In this document: in pieces, positions 1 to 9,243 of the stretch
Layout: each line of letters begins with the position of its first letter
How positions within the stretch are numbered: position 1 is the first letter of the stretch
Origin: Oscillospiraceae bacterium
Lineage (GTDB): Bacteria > Bacillota > Clostridia > Oscillospirales > Ruminococcaceae
DNA: 64,000 nucleotides
Assembly (NCBI GenBank): GCA_017432285.1
Contig: JAFRJM010000042.1
Span: 62,001-126,000, forward strand
Direction of reading: 5' to 3'
Made by a program: the position numbers and the translations under genes
The notes under the pieces: model-generated
Told to the model about the DNA's origin: nothing
Databases searched by the model: none
The model's input: the letters and a program-made list of their open reading frames with translations, nothing else

Positions 1-145
1 ACATGCAGAGCAGTTCCCTTCCGTCCTGCAGTTTTACTCTTGAACCCTGAGGTGATACAAAAGGTGCTTCGCTTTTTAACAGCCCGGCTTCTTCAATACC
101 TTTGACTTCGTCCTTATAAAACTGTAACGCTTCTTTTCTGTTCAT
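1..145 (-). CDS. kbl: Glycine C-acetyltransferase (2-amino-3-ketobutyrate CoA ligase), N-terminal part
   Basis: Only about the first 48 codons lie in the window; the gene runs off the left edge. The start is ATG at 145 with AGAGGAG upstream, inside the end of tdh. The visible part (FYKDEVKGIEEAGLLKSE, then SPQGSRVKLQDGRELLCM) fits the N-terminus of the PLP-dependent alpha-oxoamine synthase family, in which a conserved SPQ-x-DGRE stretch precedes the large domain. KBL cleaves 2-amino-3-ketobutyrate with CoA into glycine and acetyl-CoA, the step after threonine dehydrogenase. The gap to tdh is 3 bases, so the two are surely one operon. The PLP lysine is outside the window, so identity rests on the N-terminus and the context. 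Confidence 0.8.
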   Translation of the reverse strand, partial: MNRKEALQFYKDEVKGIEEAGLLKSEAPFVSPQGSRVKLQDGRELLCM

Positions 146-148
146 TCT

Positions 149-1222
149 TTATTCTCCTCTCAAAGCAATGATGTTTTTCCAGTCAAGAATAACTTTTCCT
201 GATTGGCCGGACAGCATAGCTTCAAATCCTTTTTCATAATCTTCAACGTCAAAATGATGTGTGATGATTGGAGTTATATCCAGACCAGCCTGGATCATAG
301 TGGTCATCTTGTACCATGTATCCCACACTTTTCTTCCATAGATACCCTTCAGATTCAATCCGTTGAAGATAACCGTTTCCATATCCACAACAGTATCTGA
401 TTCCAGAAGGCCCAGAAGAGCTATATTCCCACCATGTTTCATGTTATGGATCATGGAATCCAGCGCCTTGGGAGAACCCGACATCTCAAGCCCTACATCA
501 AAGCCTTCCGTCATGCCTATCTCTTTCATGACATCTTCAAGCGCTTCATCTTTCAGATTCACAGTACGTGTAGCACCGAGTTTCTTTGCAAGGTCCAGTC
601 TGTACTGATTAAAATCTGTCACGACAACATGTCTTGCGCCAGAAAACCTTACAATTGCCGCAGCCATGCAACCTATAGGCCCTGCACCGGCAATAAGAAC
701 ATCTTCACCGAGGACATCATATGAAAGCGCAGTATGAGTAGCATTCCCAAACGGATCAAATATCGAATACAGTTCCGTTGGAATGTTTGGATTGCATGGC
801 CAGACATTCGATGCAGGTATCACAAGATACTCTGCAAACGCGCCGTTGCGGTTTACTCCAACTCCTTTTGCATCCTTGCAGTTCTCTTTATGACCTTCAA
901 GGCAGTTCCTGCATTTCCCGCATGTTATATGTCCTTCACCTGAAACCAGATCGCCCGGCTTAAGTCCGAGAACGCCTGGTCCCACTTCTTCTATCCTTCC
1001 TACATATTCATGTCCTATCGTCAGTCCGGTCGGAATAGTATTCTGTGCCCAACGGTTCCAGTCATATATATGTACATCAGTACCGCAGATAGCAGTTTTA
1101 AGGATACGGATCTTTACATCATTTGGTCCTACTTCGGGAATAGGTACCTGTTTCATCCAAAGCCCCTTTTCCCTTTTCTCTTTAACAAGAGCCCACATCA
1201 TTCCGGAAACAGCCTTTTCCAT
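149..1222 (-). CDS. tdh: L-threonine 3-dehydrogenase
   Basis: A 357-residue zinc-dependent medium-chain dehydrogenase that oxidises L-threonine to 2-amino-3-ketobutyrate with NAD+. Visible features are the catalytic-zinc start [16 protein letters not shown], the GHE motif, the structural-zinc cluster [15 protein letters not shown] and the Rossmann motif [10 protein letters not shown]. The [12 protein letters not shown] segment is typical of Tdh rather than sorbitol dehydrogenase, and the kbl start directly downstream supports this. I chose ATG 1222 because AGGGGGA lies just upstream; an in-frame extension to 1255 has no ribosome site. The pair degrades threonine to glycine and acetyl-CoA. The 52-base gap to the symporter gene upstream shows no clear terminator, so read-through is possible. 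Confidence 0.9.
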   Translation of the reverse strand: MEKAVSGMMWALVKEKREKGLWMKQVPIPEVGPNDVKIRILKTAICGTDVHIYDWNRWAQNTIPTGLTIGHEYVGRIEEVGPGVLGLKPGDLVSGEGHITCGKCRNCLEGHKENCKDAKGVGVNRNGAFAEYLVIPASNVWPCNPNIPTELYSIFDPFGNATHTALSYDVLGEDVLIAGAGPIGCMAAAIVRFSGARHVVVTDFNQYRLDLAKKLGATRTVNLKDEALEDVMKEIGMTEGFDVGLEMSGSPKALDSMIHNMKHGGNIALLGLLESDTVVDMETVIFNGLNLKGIYGRKVWDTWYKMTTMIQAGLDITPIITHHFDVEDYEKGFEAMLSGQSGKVILDWKNIIALRGE

Positions 1223-1274
1223 GTATCCCCCTAAGCAATAGCATGCCACTCGCAATTTATATTAATCATCAGGA

Positions 1275-2639
1275 TCAGTCTTCGATATCTCCGCGTTCTT
1301 TAAGATCAGAGATGATCTGAGAATAAAACTCTTCGTTTATGCGGAACTTCTTAAGATAGATCCAGAATCCAAGTACGATGCAGATAACCGGAATAAGAAG
1401 CATAGCGACCTTGATAGTCACGACACCGCTGGAAGAGATCGTCTCTGCTGCAACGTTGCTGTCAGCAGTTTTGATACCCGCAAGTATTACGGACACACTG
1501 ATCACTGCTGTAGAAAGTGCACCACCGATCTTGTTGATCAGAGGCTGGATTGAGAAAGTAACAGACTCATGTCTGCGGCCCATCTTCCACTGTCCGTATT
1601 CGATCGTATCCGCCAGGAACATGAGCATAAGAAGCTGAATGAACGCTTCAGCAACAAAGATCAGTACTGCGGCAACCCCGATCAAGATCAACGATGATTC
1701 AGCAAATGAAAACAGCAAGTATCCCGCAACGATCAGAATAGTTGAGAATGTGTATAACTGTTTTCTATTGTATTTCTTGGAAAACAGCGGAAAAACCATA
1801 AGAGCTACAAGCTGTGCTATTCCGCATACGCCGGCAAGAACAGGATACATATTAATATCGCCATAAACATACTGCATGTAATATGTAGCAAATCCTGTTG
1901 TGATACAGTATCCAACCATAAACAGTGCCATGGCAAGCGCTGTCCACATAAGCTGATCATTCTTTACGATAGCGTTCCACATATCTTTCAGAGTGGTCTC
2001 TTCATTGTCATCTTTGGAGAGTCTCTTTTCTTTTACTCCGAAAAGTGGGAAACAAAGGAACAGCAGATACATAACGCTCATAGCTATAGCTACTTTGAAC
2101 CAGCTCTCTTTGGTGTTTCCCATAGAGCTGGTGATTGGCTGCCAACCAACCATAATGATATACATTCCTATATTTGCACAGATCCTAGCAAAAGCGCCGA
2201 TGCTTTCTCTCTCTTTCTGATCTGTTGTAAGAGCAGGCATAAGAGTCCAGTACCCGATATCATTAATGCCATATGAAACATCCCAGAGGAAATAAGCGAT
2301 AGCAAAGATGATAACATAGGTCGTTCCGCTGCCTATCTCGCTAAAAAGAACAAGATAGAAGATTACACTGACGATACCACCAACGAGGATCGCTGGTTTG
2401 AATTTGCCCCATGGTGAACGGATGTTATCGACTACCATTCCGGTGACAGGGTCATTCAATGCGTCAAAGATACGCATTACGGAAAGCACCATGCTTACTG
2501 CAGCAAATACAGAAAGCGGAAGATGCAGAATATTACTGAGGAAGTACAGAAGTGCATTCGCCTCGAATGCATAGAACATGTCCCTTCCTACTGTGCCAAG
2601 ACCAAAAAAGTATTTGTTTTTCTTAGCCTGTTTACTCAT
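1275..2639 (-). CDS. GPH-family sugar:cation symporter (melibiose/galactoside type)
   Basis: A 454-residue polytopic membrane protein of the glycoside-pentoside-hexuronide family within the major facilitator superfamily. About twelve hydrophobic segments are visible. Near the N-terminus is the family pattern with RIFDALNDPVTGMVVDN, a conserved helix 2 and loop 2-3 region, followed by SPWGKFKPAIL. There is no C-terminal EIIA domain, unlike LacS. The start ATG has AGGAGG in front and overlaps the alpha-galactosidase stop by 4 bases (ATGA), so the two are translationally coupled. Context makes melibiose, raffinose-type sugars or another alpha-galactoside the most likely substrate; the sequence alone does not settle substrate or coupling ion. 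Confidence 0.85.
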   Translation of the reverse strand: MSKQAKKNKYFFGLGTVGRDMFYAFEANALLYFLSNILHLPLSVFAAVSMVLSVMRIFDALNDPVTGMVVDNIRSPWGKFKPAILVGGIVSVIFYLVLFSEIGSGTTYVIIFAIAYFLWDVSYGINDIGYWTLMPALTTDQKERESIGAFARICANIGMYIIMVGWQPITSSMGNTKESWFKVAIAMSVMYLLFLCFPLFGVKEKRLSKDDNEETTLKDMWNAIVKNDQLMWTALAMALFMVGYCITTGFATYYMQYVYGDINMYPVLAGVCGIAQLVALMVFPLFSKKYNRKQLYTFSTILIVAGYLLFSFAESSLILIGVAAVLIFVAEAFIQLLMLMFLADTIEYGQWKMGRRHESVTFSIQPLINKIGGALSTAVISVSVILAGIKTADSNVAAETISSSGVVTIKVAMLLIPVICIVLGFWIYLKKFRINEEFYSQIISDLKERGDIED

Positions 2640-4897
2640 GATTCCTCCTTGATCAAATATATATTAGAACTGAAGTCCCCTTGCATCCTCATCTGAGGAT
2701 CGTAACCTGTACCCATAAATCTCGCGTTTAGCGACAGTCCGCTCATAAGAGCAGCACCTGATGCTGAGCATGCCTGTGTGGCATCCCACATCCTGTATTT
2801 CTTCCCTGCTGTCCTGACGACGATCCCGTCCGGTTTTACCTTAACAGGGAGAACAAATTTAAGCAGTCCGCCGAATTTACTTGCGTTAAGCAGCTGTTTC
2901 CTGCTTTCGACAGAATAAATCTTTCCCGGCATAAGCGCTTCAGGGAATATCCTCTCATATCCGGGGGCAGCATGTACAAGTTCATGGAAAAGACCGACTA
3001 TAGTAGTTTTTCCATCTGATACCTGAATGCTCATTCCTTCCGGAGCTCTCAGCCTTCTGAACTCCCCGAACTGGAACACATGCCTGTGTTCCTTATAAAA
3101 CTCTATCTGGTTCATGATCTCTTCCGTTTCAACAGATGAGAGATCATCAAGATCAAACTCATAACCCAGCAAGCCGAAGAAAGAAATATTGCCTCTGGTT
3201 GATAAAGGAGTGTCTCTCAAAGTCTGGGAGTGCGGAGCAGCAGACACATGGGCTCCCATCGTTGAGAGAGGATACAGATATGACAGATTGTACTGAATAT
3301 GATATCTCTCTATAGCGTCCGTATCATCCGAGCTCCATATCTGAGGCGAGAAACAAAGCATACCGAGGTCAAACCTGTTTCCCCCGGACGAACAGCTCTC
3401 CAGCAACACTTCCGGCCTCTCGCCGAAGATTCTGTCCAGCACCTCATAGAGGCCCAAAACACATTTGTGTGCAATAGCACCTAAAGCTGTTGAATGCCGG
3501 TTCATATCCCATTTGACATATGATACTTTTCCTTCATCTATGCATCTGGAAACATTCTCAACGATGTAATCACGCACTTCCTGCTTGCTAAGATCCAGCA
3601 ACAACTCATTCCTGCCGAGAACTGTTACTCCGCTGTTTGCATGAAGAGCCCAGTCAGGATGCGCTCTGTAAAGATCGCTGTCCGGGTTTACACCTTCGGG
3701 TTCGAACCAAAGTCCGAAAGCCAGACCTACATCACTGAGTTTCTTCTGCAGACCAGATAACCCATGCGGCAGTTTTTTCTTGTTTACGTTGTAATCGCCC
3801 AGTCCAGCTTTATCACTGTTTCTTTCTCCAAACCAGCCATCATCCAGGACAAACAGTTCACACCCAAGTTTCTTTGCCTTCTTTGCAAGGGATAAGAGTT
3901 TTGACTCGTTGAAATCAAACATACAGCCTTCCCAGTCATTGTACAGGATTGGTCTGTCTTTATGCTGCCAGGTCACCGGTATGATATGCTCGTTTATGAA
4001 TCTGTGCATAGCACGGGACATTCCTCCGAATCCCTCGTTGGAATATACCATGACACCTTCAGGTGTCTCAAAAAACTCAGCAGGTTTCAGCTCCCATTCG
4101 AAATCAACCGGGGATATACCCTGCACTATCCTGGTCAGCCCTTCATGTGAACGCTGTATCCTCGCGTAGTGGTTTCCAGAGTAGATAAGGTTGAAACCAA
4201 TTACCTCACCGGATGTCTCATTTGCGCCTGGCTGATTCAAGATAAAACCTGGGTTATGCATTGCTGAAGAGAAACCTGTCGTGCTCTCATTCACTATTCC
4301 CGAAAGACCGACTTCTGCCCGGTACGGTCTCATCTCTGCTATCCAGGATCCGTTGAAAGTCGTGATCTCAAACTCACCTTGCATATCGAGCATATATGAC
4401 ATCAATTTCGTGACTGTCACTGGCTGATCAGTGTTGTTATAAAGCACCGCCCTTCTTGTCACAGCAGTATCGAACAATGTATAGAAAAGATGGAGAGTCA
4501 TACCTCCGACGTAGGCAAGAACGATCTCAAGAGTCTCCGCCTTCCCTTTTGCCTGAGGTAAAGAGCATTGTATAGGCACTATTTCATCGTAGGTCTTATA
4601 GTGAGAAAACTTGAAACCAGCAGGATCTTCCCCGGCAAACTCAGTCGGGCTTTCGCGGTAATCTCCGGTACCCAGTCCGCTCCACTCCAGAGGGAGATAC
4701 ATAGGAAATTCCTCTCCTTCCGGTCCGCTGTTCGATCCCCACCCGGTTCCGTATTTCACAGAAAAAGCATCCGCATCGCACAATTCTACCGGTGCGCCAA
4801 AATGCAGATGCTCCAGATTTCCGTGTTCAGTCACGCGGAACATATAAGCGAGATTGTCGTTCTTAAGAAGAAAAACATTATTGTCTGAAAGAATCAT
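2636..4897 (-). CDS. Alpha-galactosidase, GH36
   Basis: A 753-residue cytoplasmic glycoside hydrolase of family 36, the usual length for tetrameric bacterial enzymes such as AgaA and RafA. The N-terminal beta-sandwich is followed by a TIM barrel with DDGWFGERNSDKAGLGDY, the nucleophile segment YVKWDMNRH (Asp) and the acid/base segment SSDDTDAIERY. No signal peptide is present, in keeping with intracellular hydrolysis of sugars imported by the coupled symporter. ATG 4897 is preferred because AGAGGTG lies just upstream; the frame extends to 4927 without a better site. A consensus promoter sits at 4935-4963. The encoded reaction releases galactose from melibiose-like sugars. Confidence 0.93.
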   Translation of the reverse strand: MILSDNNVFLLKNDNLAYMFRVTEHGNLEHLHFGAPVELCDADAFSVKYGTGWGSNSGPEGEEFPMYLPLEWSGLGTGDYRESPTEFAGEDPAGFKFSHYKTYDEIVPIQCSLPQAKGKAETLEIVLAYVGGMTLHLFYTLFDTAVTRRAVLYNNTDQPVTVTKLMSYMLDMQGEFEITTFNGSWIAEMRPYRAEVGLSGIVNESTTGFSSAMHNPGFILNQPGANETSGEVIGFNLIYSGNHYARIQRSHEGLTRIVQGISPVDFEWELKPAEFFETPEGVMVYSNEGFGGMSRAMHRFINEHIIPVTWQHKDRPILYNDWEGCMFDFNESKLLSLAKKAKKLGCELFVLDDGWFGERNSDKAGLGDYNVNKKKLPHGLSGLQKKLSDVGLAFGLWFEPEGVNPDSDLYRAHPDWALHANSGVTVLGRNELLLDLSKQEVRDYIVENVSRCIDEGKVSYVKWDMNRHSTALGAIAHKCVLGLYEVLDRIFGERPEVLLESCSSGGNRFDLGMLCFSPQIWSSDDTDAIERYHIQYNLSYLYPLSTMGAHVSAAPHSQTLRDTPLSTRGNISFFGLLGYEFDLDDLSSVETEEIMNQIEFYKEHRHVFQFGEFRRLRAPEGMSIQVSDGKTTIVGLFHELVHAAPGYERIFPEALMPGKIYSVESRKQLLNASKFGGLLKFVLPVKVKPDGIVVRTAGKKYRMWDATQACSASGAALMSGLSLNARFMGTGYDPQMRMQGDFSSNIYLIKEES

Positions 4898-4934
4898 AAA
4901 ACACCTCTGAAAGGATACTGATCTCAACTAATTA

Positions 4935-4963
4935 ATTGTAGATTATCGACAAAATAGTGTCAA
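4935..4963 (-). promoter_or_regulatory. Sigma-A-type promoter of the alpha-galactosidase/symporter operon
   Basis: On the minus strand TTGACA (4963-4958) and TACAAT (4940-4935) are separated by exactly 17 bases. It lies 37 bases before the alpha-galactosidase start. No obvious operator palindrome was recognised over it. Confidence 0.7.
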
Positions 4964-5006
4964 TGTGAAGTATGCTTTTACACGATTCCTACAATACAGT
5001 TTGTGC

Positions 5007-5012
5007 TATAAT
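5007..5012 (+). promoter_or_regulatory. Candidate -10 box for htpG
   Basis: TATAAT lies about 60 bases before the htpG start. The -35 region at 17 bases is poor (GATTCC). No CIRCE inverted repeat was found, so HrcA control is not supported. Confidence 0.4.
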
Positions 5013-5072
5013 ATGTCATGTGCGAATTTCAGTCCGCATATTATTCATTACCAGAAAGAAGGCGTTCAGTTT

Positions 5073-6956
5073 ATGGCCAAAAAGCAATTTAAAACTGAGT
5101 CAAAAAGAATCCTCGACCTAATGGTCAACTCGATCTATACACACAAAGAGATCTTTTTAAGAGAGCTCATATCCAACTCCAGCGATGCGATCGATAAGCT
5201 CTATTTCCGTTCTCTTACAGACTCTTCTGTCACTTTAACAAGAGATGATTATGAGATACGCATAGGACTGGATAAAGACAACCGCATTCTCACAGTATCT
5301 GATAACGGCTGCGGTATGAACGCAGAAGAACTTGAAAAGAACCTCGGCACTATCGCCCGCAGCGGTTCATTGGATTTCAAATCTTCTATTGAAGACAAAG
5401 ATAATGAGATAGATATCATCGGGCAGTTCGGAGTAGGTTTTTACTCTGCCTTCATGGTCAGCGACCGTGTTTCTGTGGTCAGCAAAGCATACGGAGATGA
5501 TACAGCAAATGAATGGGTCTCCACAGGTGCTGACGGATATACTGTCCATCCATGTGAAAAGGAATCTGCAGGCACTGTCGTAACACTTCACATCAAAGAG
5601 GATACTGATGATGTAAAATACTCTGAATTCCTTGACGAATGGAAGATCCGTGAATTAGTCCGCAAATACAGTGATTATGTCCGCTATCCGATAAAAATGC
5701 TGGTCTCTCACAGCCGCAAAAAAGAAGACAGCAATGAGTATGAAACTGTTATGGAAGATGAGACGCTCAACAGCATGATACCCATCTGGAAGCGCGATCC
5801 GTCCGAAGTCACAGATGAGGAATACGCTTCATTCTATACAGAGAAATACTACGATTTCGAAAAGCCGATCAAAGTCATCCGCCAGAAAGCAGAAGGGACT
5901 GCTGCAGAATATATAGCTCTGCTGTTCGTTCCGTCTCACGCCCCGTATGACTACTACAGTAAAGAATATGAAAAAGGACTCCAGCTGTATTCAAGCGGCG
6001 TCATGATCATGGATAAGTGCAAAGATCTCATCCCCGATCATTTCAGTTTCGTACGAGGACTCGTTGACAGCTCAGACCTCTCCCTCAACATCTCCCGTGA
6101 GATGCTACAGGAAGACAGGCAGTTAAAAGTCATTGCAAAAGCTCTGGAAAAGAAGATCGCAAACGAATTGCAGAAGTTCCTGAACGAGGACAGAGAGAAT
6201 TACGAGAAATTCTTCAAAGTCTTCGGAACCCAGTTGAAATATGGAGTTTATTCTGATTACGGCATCCATAAAGATCTTCTGCAGGATCTTCTCATGTTCA
6301 GTTCTTCTTTTGAAGATAATCTGACTACATTAAAAGAATATGTATCCAGGATGCCTGAATCTCAGAAAAAGATATATTATGCTTCCGGAGAATCTGTTGA
6401 TCAACTCAAACTTCTGCCTCAGGTAGAAGCGATGAAGAACCATGGATATGAAGTACTATTCCTTACAGAAGATATCGATGAGTTCGCTCTTCAGATAATG
6501 AGGAACTATCAGGAAAAAGAGTTCGCAAATGTCAGCGAGAATTCAGATGATCTGTCTTCTGATGAAGAGAAGAAAGCTCTGGAAGAAGAGAACAGCAAGT
6601 GCGCTGATCTTTTCCAGTTCATGAAAGATACGCTTTCTGATGCAGTCACACAAGTCCGCTTCACAAACAATCTTGGCAGTCATGCCGCCTCTTTAGCTAA
6701 CGAAGGTCCTTTATCCATGGGTATGGAAAAAGTTCTGAACCGTATGCCCGGGATGGAAGAAGGTGTCAAGGCACAACTGGTCCTTGAGATCAATAAAGAT
6801 CACGCAGTGGCAGATAAACTGAAAGAACTGTATGGTTCAGATCAGGTCAAACTGGCGGACTACACTAAACTGCTCTATGGAAGCGCCAGACTGGTTAGCG
6901 GCCTTTCTCTTGACAATCCGACAGAATTCAATGATCTTATCTCAAAATTAATGTAA
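5073..6956 (+). CDS. htpG: Chaperone HtpG (Hsp90)
   Basis: A 627-residue cytosolic Hsp90 that uses ATP to remodel client proteins. The GHKL ATPase domain shows ELISNSSDAIDKL (Glu and Asn of the nucleotide site), DNGCGM and GQFGVGFYSAFM. The middle domain carries the conserved SLNISREMLQ segment with the catalytic Arg, and a C-terminal dimerisation domain follows. Length matches bacterial HtpG. ATG 5073 (MAKKQFKTESK) is preferred because AGAAGG lies about ten bases upstream and homologous proteins start at this point; the frame stays open for another 36 codons upstream. The gene stands alone between a divergent galactoside operon and a terminator at 6972. Confidence 0.96.
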   Translation: MAKKQFKTESKRILDLMVNSIYTHKEIFLRELISNSSDAIDKLYFRSLTDSSVTLTRDDYEIRIGLDKDNRILTVSDNGCGMNAEELEKNLGTIARSGSLDFKSSIEDKDNEIDIIGQFGVGFYSAFMVSDRVSVVSKAYGDDTANEWVSTGADGYTVHPCEKESAGTVVTLHIKEDTDDVKYSEFLDEWKIRELVRKYSDYVRYPIKMLVSHSRKKEDSNEYETVMEDETLNSMIPIWKRDPSEVTDEEYASFYTEKYYDFEKPIKVIRQKAEGTAAEYIALLFVPSHAPYDYYSKEYEKGLQLYSSGVMIMDKCKDLIPDHFSFVRGLVDSSDLSLNISREMLQEDRQLKVIAKALEKKIANELQKFLNEDRENYEKFFKVFGTQLKYGVYSDYGIHKDLLQDLLMFSSSFEDNLTTLKEYVSRMPESQKKIYYASGESVDQLKLLPQVEAMKNHGYEVLFLTEDIDEFALQIMRNYQEKEFANVSENSDDLSSDEEKKALEEENSKCADLFQFMKDTLSDAVTQVRFTNNLGSHAASLANEGPLSMGMEKVLNRMPGMEEGVKAQLVLEINKDHAVADKLKELYGSDQVKLADYTKLLYGSARLVSGLSLDNPTEFNDLISKLM

Positions 6957-6971
6957 TACTCTAGTCTATAA

Positions 6972-7010
6972 AAGGGCTGAAGCTTTCACAACGCTTCAGC
7001 TCTTCATTAT
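6972..7010 (+). terminator. Rho-independent terminator after htpG
   Basis: GCTGAAGC (6976-6983) pairs with GCTTCAGC (6993-7000), followed by TCTTCATTATT. Confidence 0.75.
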
Positions 7011-7061
7011 TGTGATCTATTCCTAACATACAAAACGCACAGATTGCGTTCTATCAGCCAA

Positions 7062-7535
7062 TTATAAGTACTTCAAAAAGCTGTTCAGCCGCATGATCCA
7101 GTTAGGATACTGGTTCATAGTCTTTTTGTTACATACATAGGGTTCAATGATAGTTGAACCAGGGCAAACCCTTTTAAGTGTTTTCTCAGCCGTTTCAATG
7201 CCACTTATCATTGATGTTGCAAACGGTATTATTTTAGTACCGCCAAATGTACTGTTCTGCAGGAAGTCCTGAAGGAAAGTAGGCATATCGCCAGCCCAGA
7301 TCGGGAATCCGACAAATACGACATCATATCCTGAAAAATCACGATAAGGTGTTCCTGAAGCAGCCTGTTCGTTTACTACTTTCTCTATGATCACTCTCAT
7401 AAGAGCATTGAAGTAAGAACCATACTCCTTCTCAGGCAGGATCTTAATCAAATCTGCATCAAATTTCGTTGACAGCTCTTTGGCTATCTTTTCTGTCGTT
7501 CCTGTTCGAGAAACATAAAGAACCAGTTTCTTCAT
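7062..7535 (-). CDS. Flavodoxin-like protein
   Basis: A 157-residue flavodoxin-fold protein. The N-terminus YVSRTGTTEKIAKEL is the FMN phosphate-binding loop (S/T-x-T-G-x-T), and VFVGFPIWAGDMPTFLQDFL contains the aromatic W and the G-D that flank the isoalloxazine ring. It is probably a soluble electron carrier or a small FMN-dependent reductase; flavodoxins of this length are common in anaerobic Firmicutes. It is the last gene of the run 10885-7062, two bases after the rRNA methyltransferase stop. The electron partner cannot be deduced from the context. Confidence 0.85.
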   Translation of the reverse strand: MKKLVLYVSRTGTTEKIAKELSTKFDADLIKILPEKEYGSYFNALMRVIIEKVVNEQAASGTPYRDFSGYDVVFVGFPIWAGDMPTFLQDFLQNSTFGGTKIIPFATSMISGIETAEKTLKRVCPGSTIIEPYVCNKKTMNQYPNWIMRLNSFLKYL

Positions 7536-7537
7536 AA

Positions 7538-8362
7538 TTATCCCTCCTGCTCTTTGCTATAAAGAAATACTGCGAATGAAAAAGTAACTGAAAGTTCAGT
7601 TATATACGATAGTTTCTCCTGATCCTTTCTGCTCGTTTTGTAATAATACGGCGTCATCTGAAAAAGCGATACGATGTCTTCGTTTGACTTTATAAGAACG
7701 CTGTATTCCACATCTTTTCTTTCTTTGATCCTGAATCCCGGGATATGTCCTGACTCATGCGGATTGGCATAAGGGTTATCGTATACCGCTTGTTTTAGTT
7801 CCATAAGGTGTTTTTCCTGGGGAACAACTCTCAGGAGCAGACCGCTTTCTTTCAATACCCTACTGAATTCGATAGAGATCAGCGGCGAAAAAATGTTCAG
7901 CACTGCGTCTGCAGATCTGTCACGAACAGGAATCCTTGATGCACTTGATACGATACCCATTATCTCCTTGGAACGGCTCCTGAGAGCTGATATCGCGTCC
8001 TTAGAGATATCTATCCCTAATATCTCTGCTTCCTTCCCGTGTTCACGTATGCTGTTAAGCAGATCGACTGTGTATTTCCCTTCTCCGCAGCCAGCATCGA
8101 TAATGCATGATTCATCAGGAAGCTCGTTAACCAGCAAATCGCATATTGCATTTGAAAGGCTGTCATAATACCCCTTATTTAGAAACAGCGACCTGGAACG
8201 CACCATGAGTTTGTCATCTCCATGGTGCTTACCTTTTGCTGATGACTGCAAAAGATTCAAAGCGCCTTTTCTGGACAGATCAAACCTGTGATTATTTTTG
8301 CAGCAGTAACTCTTTTCGTCCAAGAACAGAGTCTCACCGCATACGAGGCAAACGATCTCCAT
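7538..8362 (-). CDS. rlmA: 23S rRNA (guanine-N1)-methyltransferase, RlmA family
   Basis: A 274-residue SAM-dependent methyltransferase. The N-terminal zinc module has CLVCG, then CCKNNH, followed by FDLSRKGALNLL, the hallmark of RlmA (G745/G748 methylation). The class I Rossmann core shows VLNIFSPL in place of the usual NPPY. The SAM loop is IIDAGCGEGKYTVDLL and the acidic tip is ILGIDIS. Known family members modify hairpin 35 of 23S rRNA, near the tylosin/macrolide tunnel. It lies between the flavodoxin and aldose epimerase genes with 2-base gaps. Whether it is RlmA-I or RlmA-II specific cannot be told by eye. Confidence 0.88.
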   Translation of the reverse strand: MEIVCLVCGETLFLDEKSYCCKNNHRFDLSRKGALNLLQSSAKGKHHGDDKLMVRSRSLFLNKGYYDSLSNAICDLLVNELPDESCIIDAGCGEGKYTVDLLNSIREHGKEAEILGIDISKDAISALRSRSKEIMGIVSSASRIPVRDRSADAVLNIFSPLISIEFSRVLKESGLLLRVVPQEKHLMELKQAVYDNPYANPHESGHIPGFRIKERKDVEYSVLIKSNEDIVSLFQMTPYYYKTSRKDQEKLSYITELSVTFSFAVFLYSKEQEG

Positions 8363-8364
8363 TG

Positions 8365-9243
8365 TTATCCCTCGACAGAAACAGACCAGGTATTGATATA
8401 TGTTTTCCCCGGTTCGAGCCTTATCAGATCCTCTTTTTCTTCAAACACAGTCTCTTTGTATTCATCACCAGGCAAAGACACCCATGGTTCTACACATACA
8501 TACGGTGCTTCCATCTTAGGCATATGCCAGAAGCCGACATAGTCCATTCCAGGGAATTCCACACGGATCGATTGTCCGCCTTTCTCTGATGTTATAAGAA
8601 GTGAATGCGGCACATTGGTCAAAACAATAGCGTCATTGTCGAACAGATCATGCTTCAGCGGAAGCGTAGTGTCATTTTCAAGGGAATAATCCTCACAATG
8701 ATCCACAAATACTCTGTCTGAAAAGATCACTCTTTTCGGTCTGCATGGCTCAGAGAACACAACAGAATAATCTTCAAAAGCCTGCTCTGGATCAATAGGT
8801 ACGTTGAACCCGGGATGTCCTCCCAGCCCGAAAAACATCGTCCTGCTGTCCTGATTCTCAACAATGTATGAGATCTCCAGTTTATTCTCTTTAAGTTCAT
8901 ATTTCACAACAAAACGGAACATCCTTGGATATTGCGCTAAAGTCTCTGCATTCGCCAGCAGTTCAAAGACAAGAAGATTGTCCTGATGTTCTACGCAGTT
9001 AAGCTCCATTGATTTGACGAAACCGTGGATCTTCATCTCAAACTGATTGCCGTCCAGCGAATACACACCGCCATGAAGCCTTGCAACAAACGGGAAAAGA
9101 TTAGGAGCCCTTCCGGACCAGATATTAGGATCTCCCTGCCACAGATATTCATGCCCGTCTACTGAACGGATTGAATGCAGTTCAGCTCCTAAAGATGATA
9201 CTTCAACTATGAGTTTTTCATCAGATATTGTGTAGATCATCAT
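8365..9243 (-). CDS. Aldose 1-epimerase family protein (LacX-like)
   Basis: A 292-residue beta-sandwich mutarotase-like protein. FGLGGHPGFNVP carries the active-site His, and the late segment APYVCVEPWVSLPG carries the Glu that acts as base in galactose mutarotases. Members of this LacX/YeaD-like branch interconvert anomers of hexoses or their phosphates. It overlaps the D-lyxose isomerase gene by 4 bases, so the pair probably acts on one sugar: the epimerase would supply the anomer the isomerase needs. The natural substrate is not known. Confidence 0.85.
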   Translation of the reverse strand: MMIYTISDEKLIVEVSSLGAELHSIRSVDGHEYLWQGDPNIWSGRAPNLFPFVARLHGGVYSLDGNQFEMKIHGFVKSMELNCVEHQDNLLVFELLANAETLAQYPRMFRFVVKYELKENKLEISYIVENQDSRTMFFGLGGHPGFNVPIDPEQAFEDYSVVFSEPCRPKRVIFSDRVFVDHCEDYSLENDTTLPLKHDLFDNDAIVLTNVPHSLLITSEKGGQSIRVEFPGMDYVGFWHMPKMEAPYVCVEPWVSLPGDEYKETVFEEKEDLIRLEPGKTYINTWSVSVEG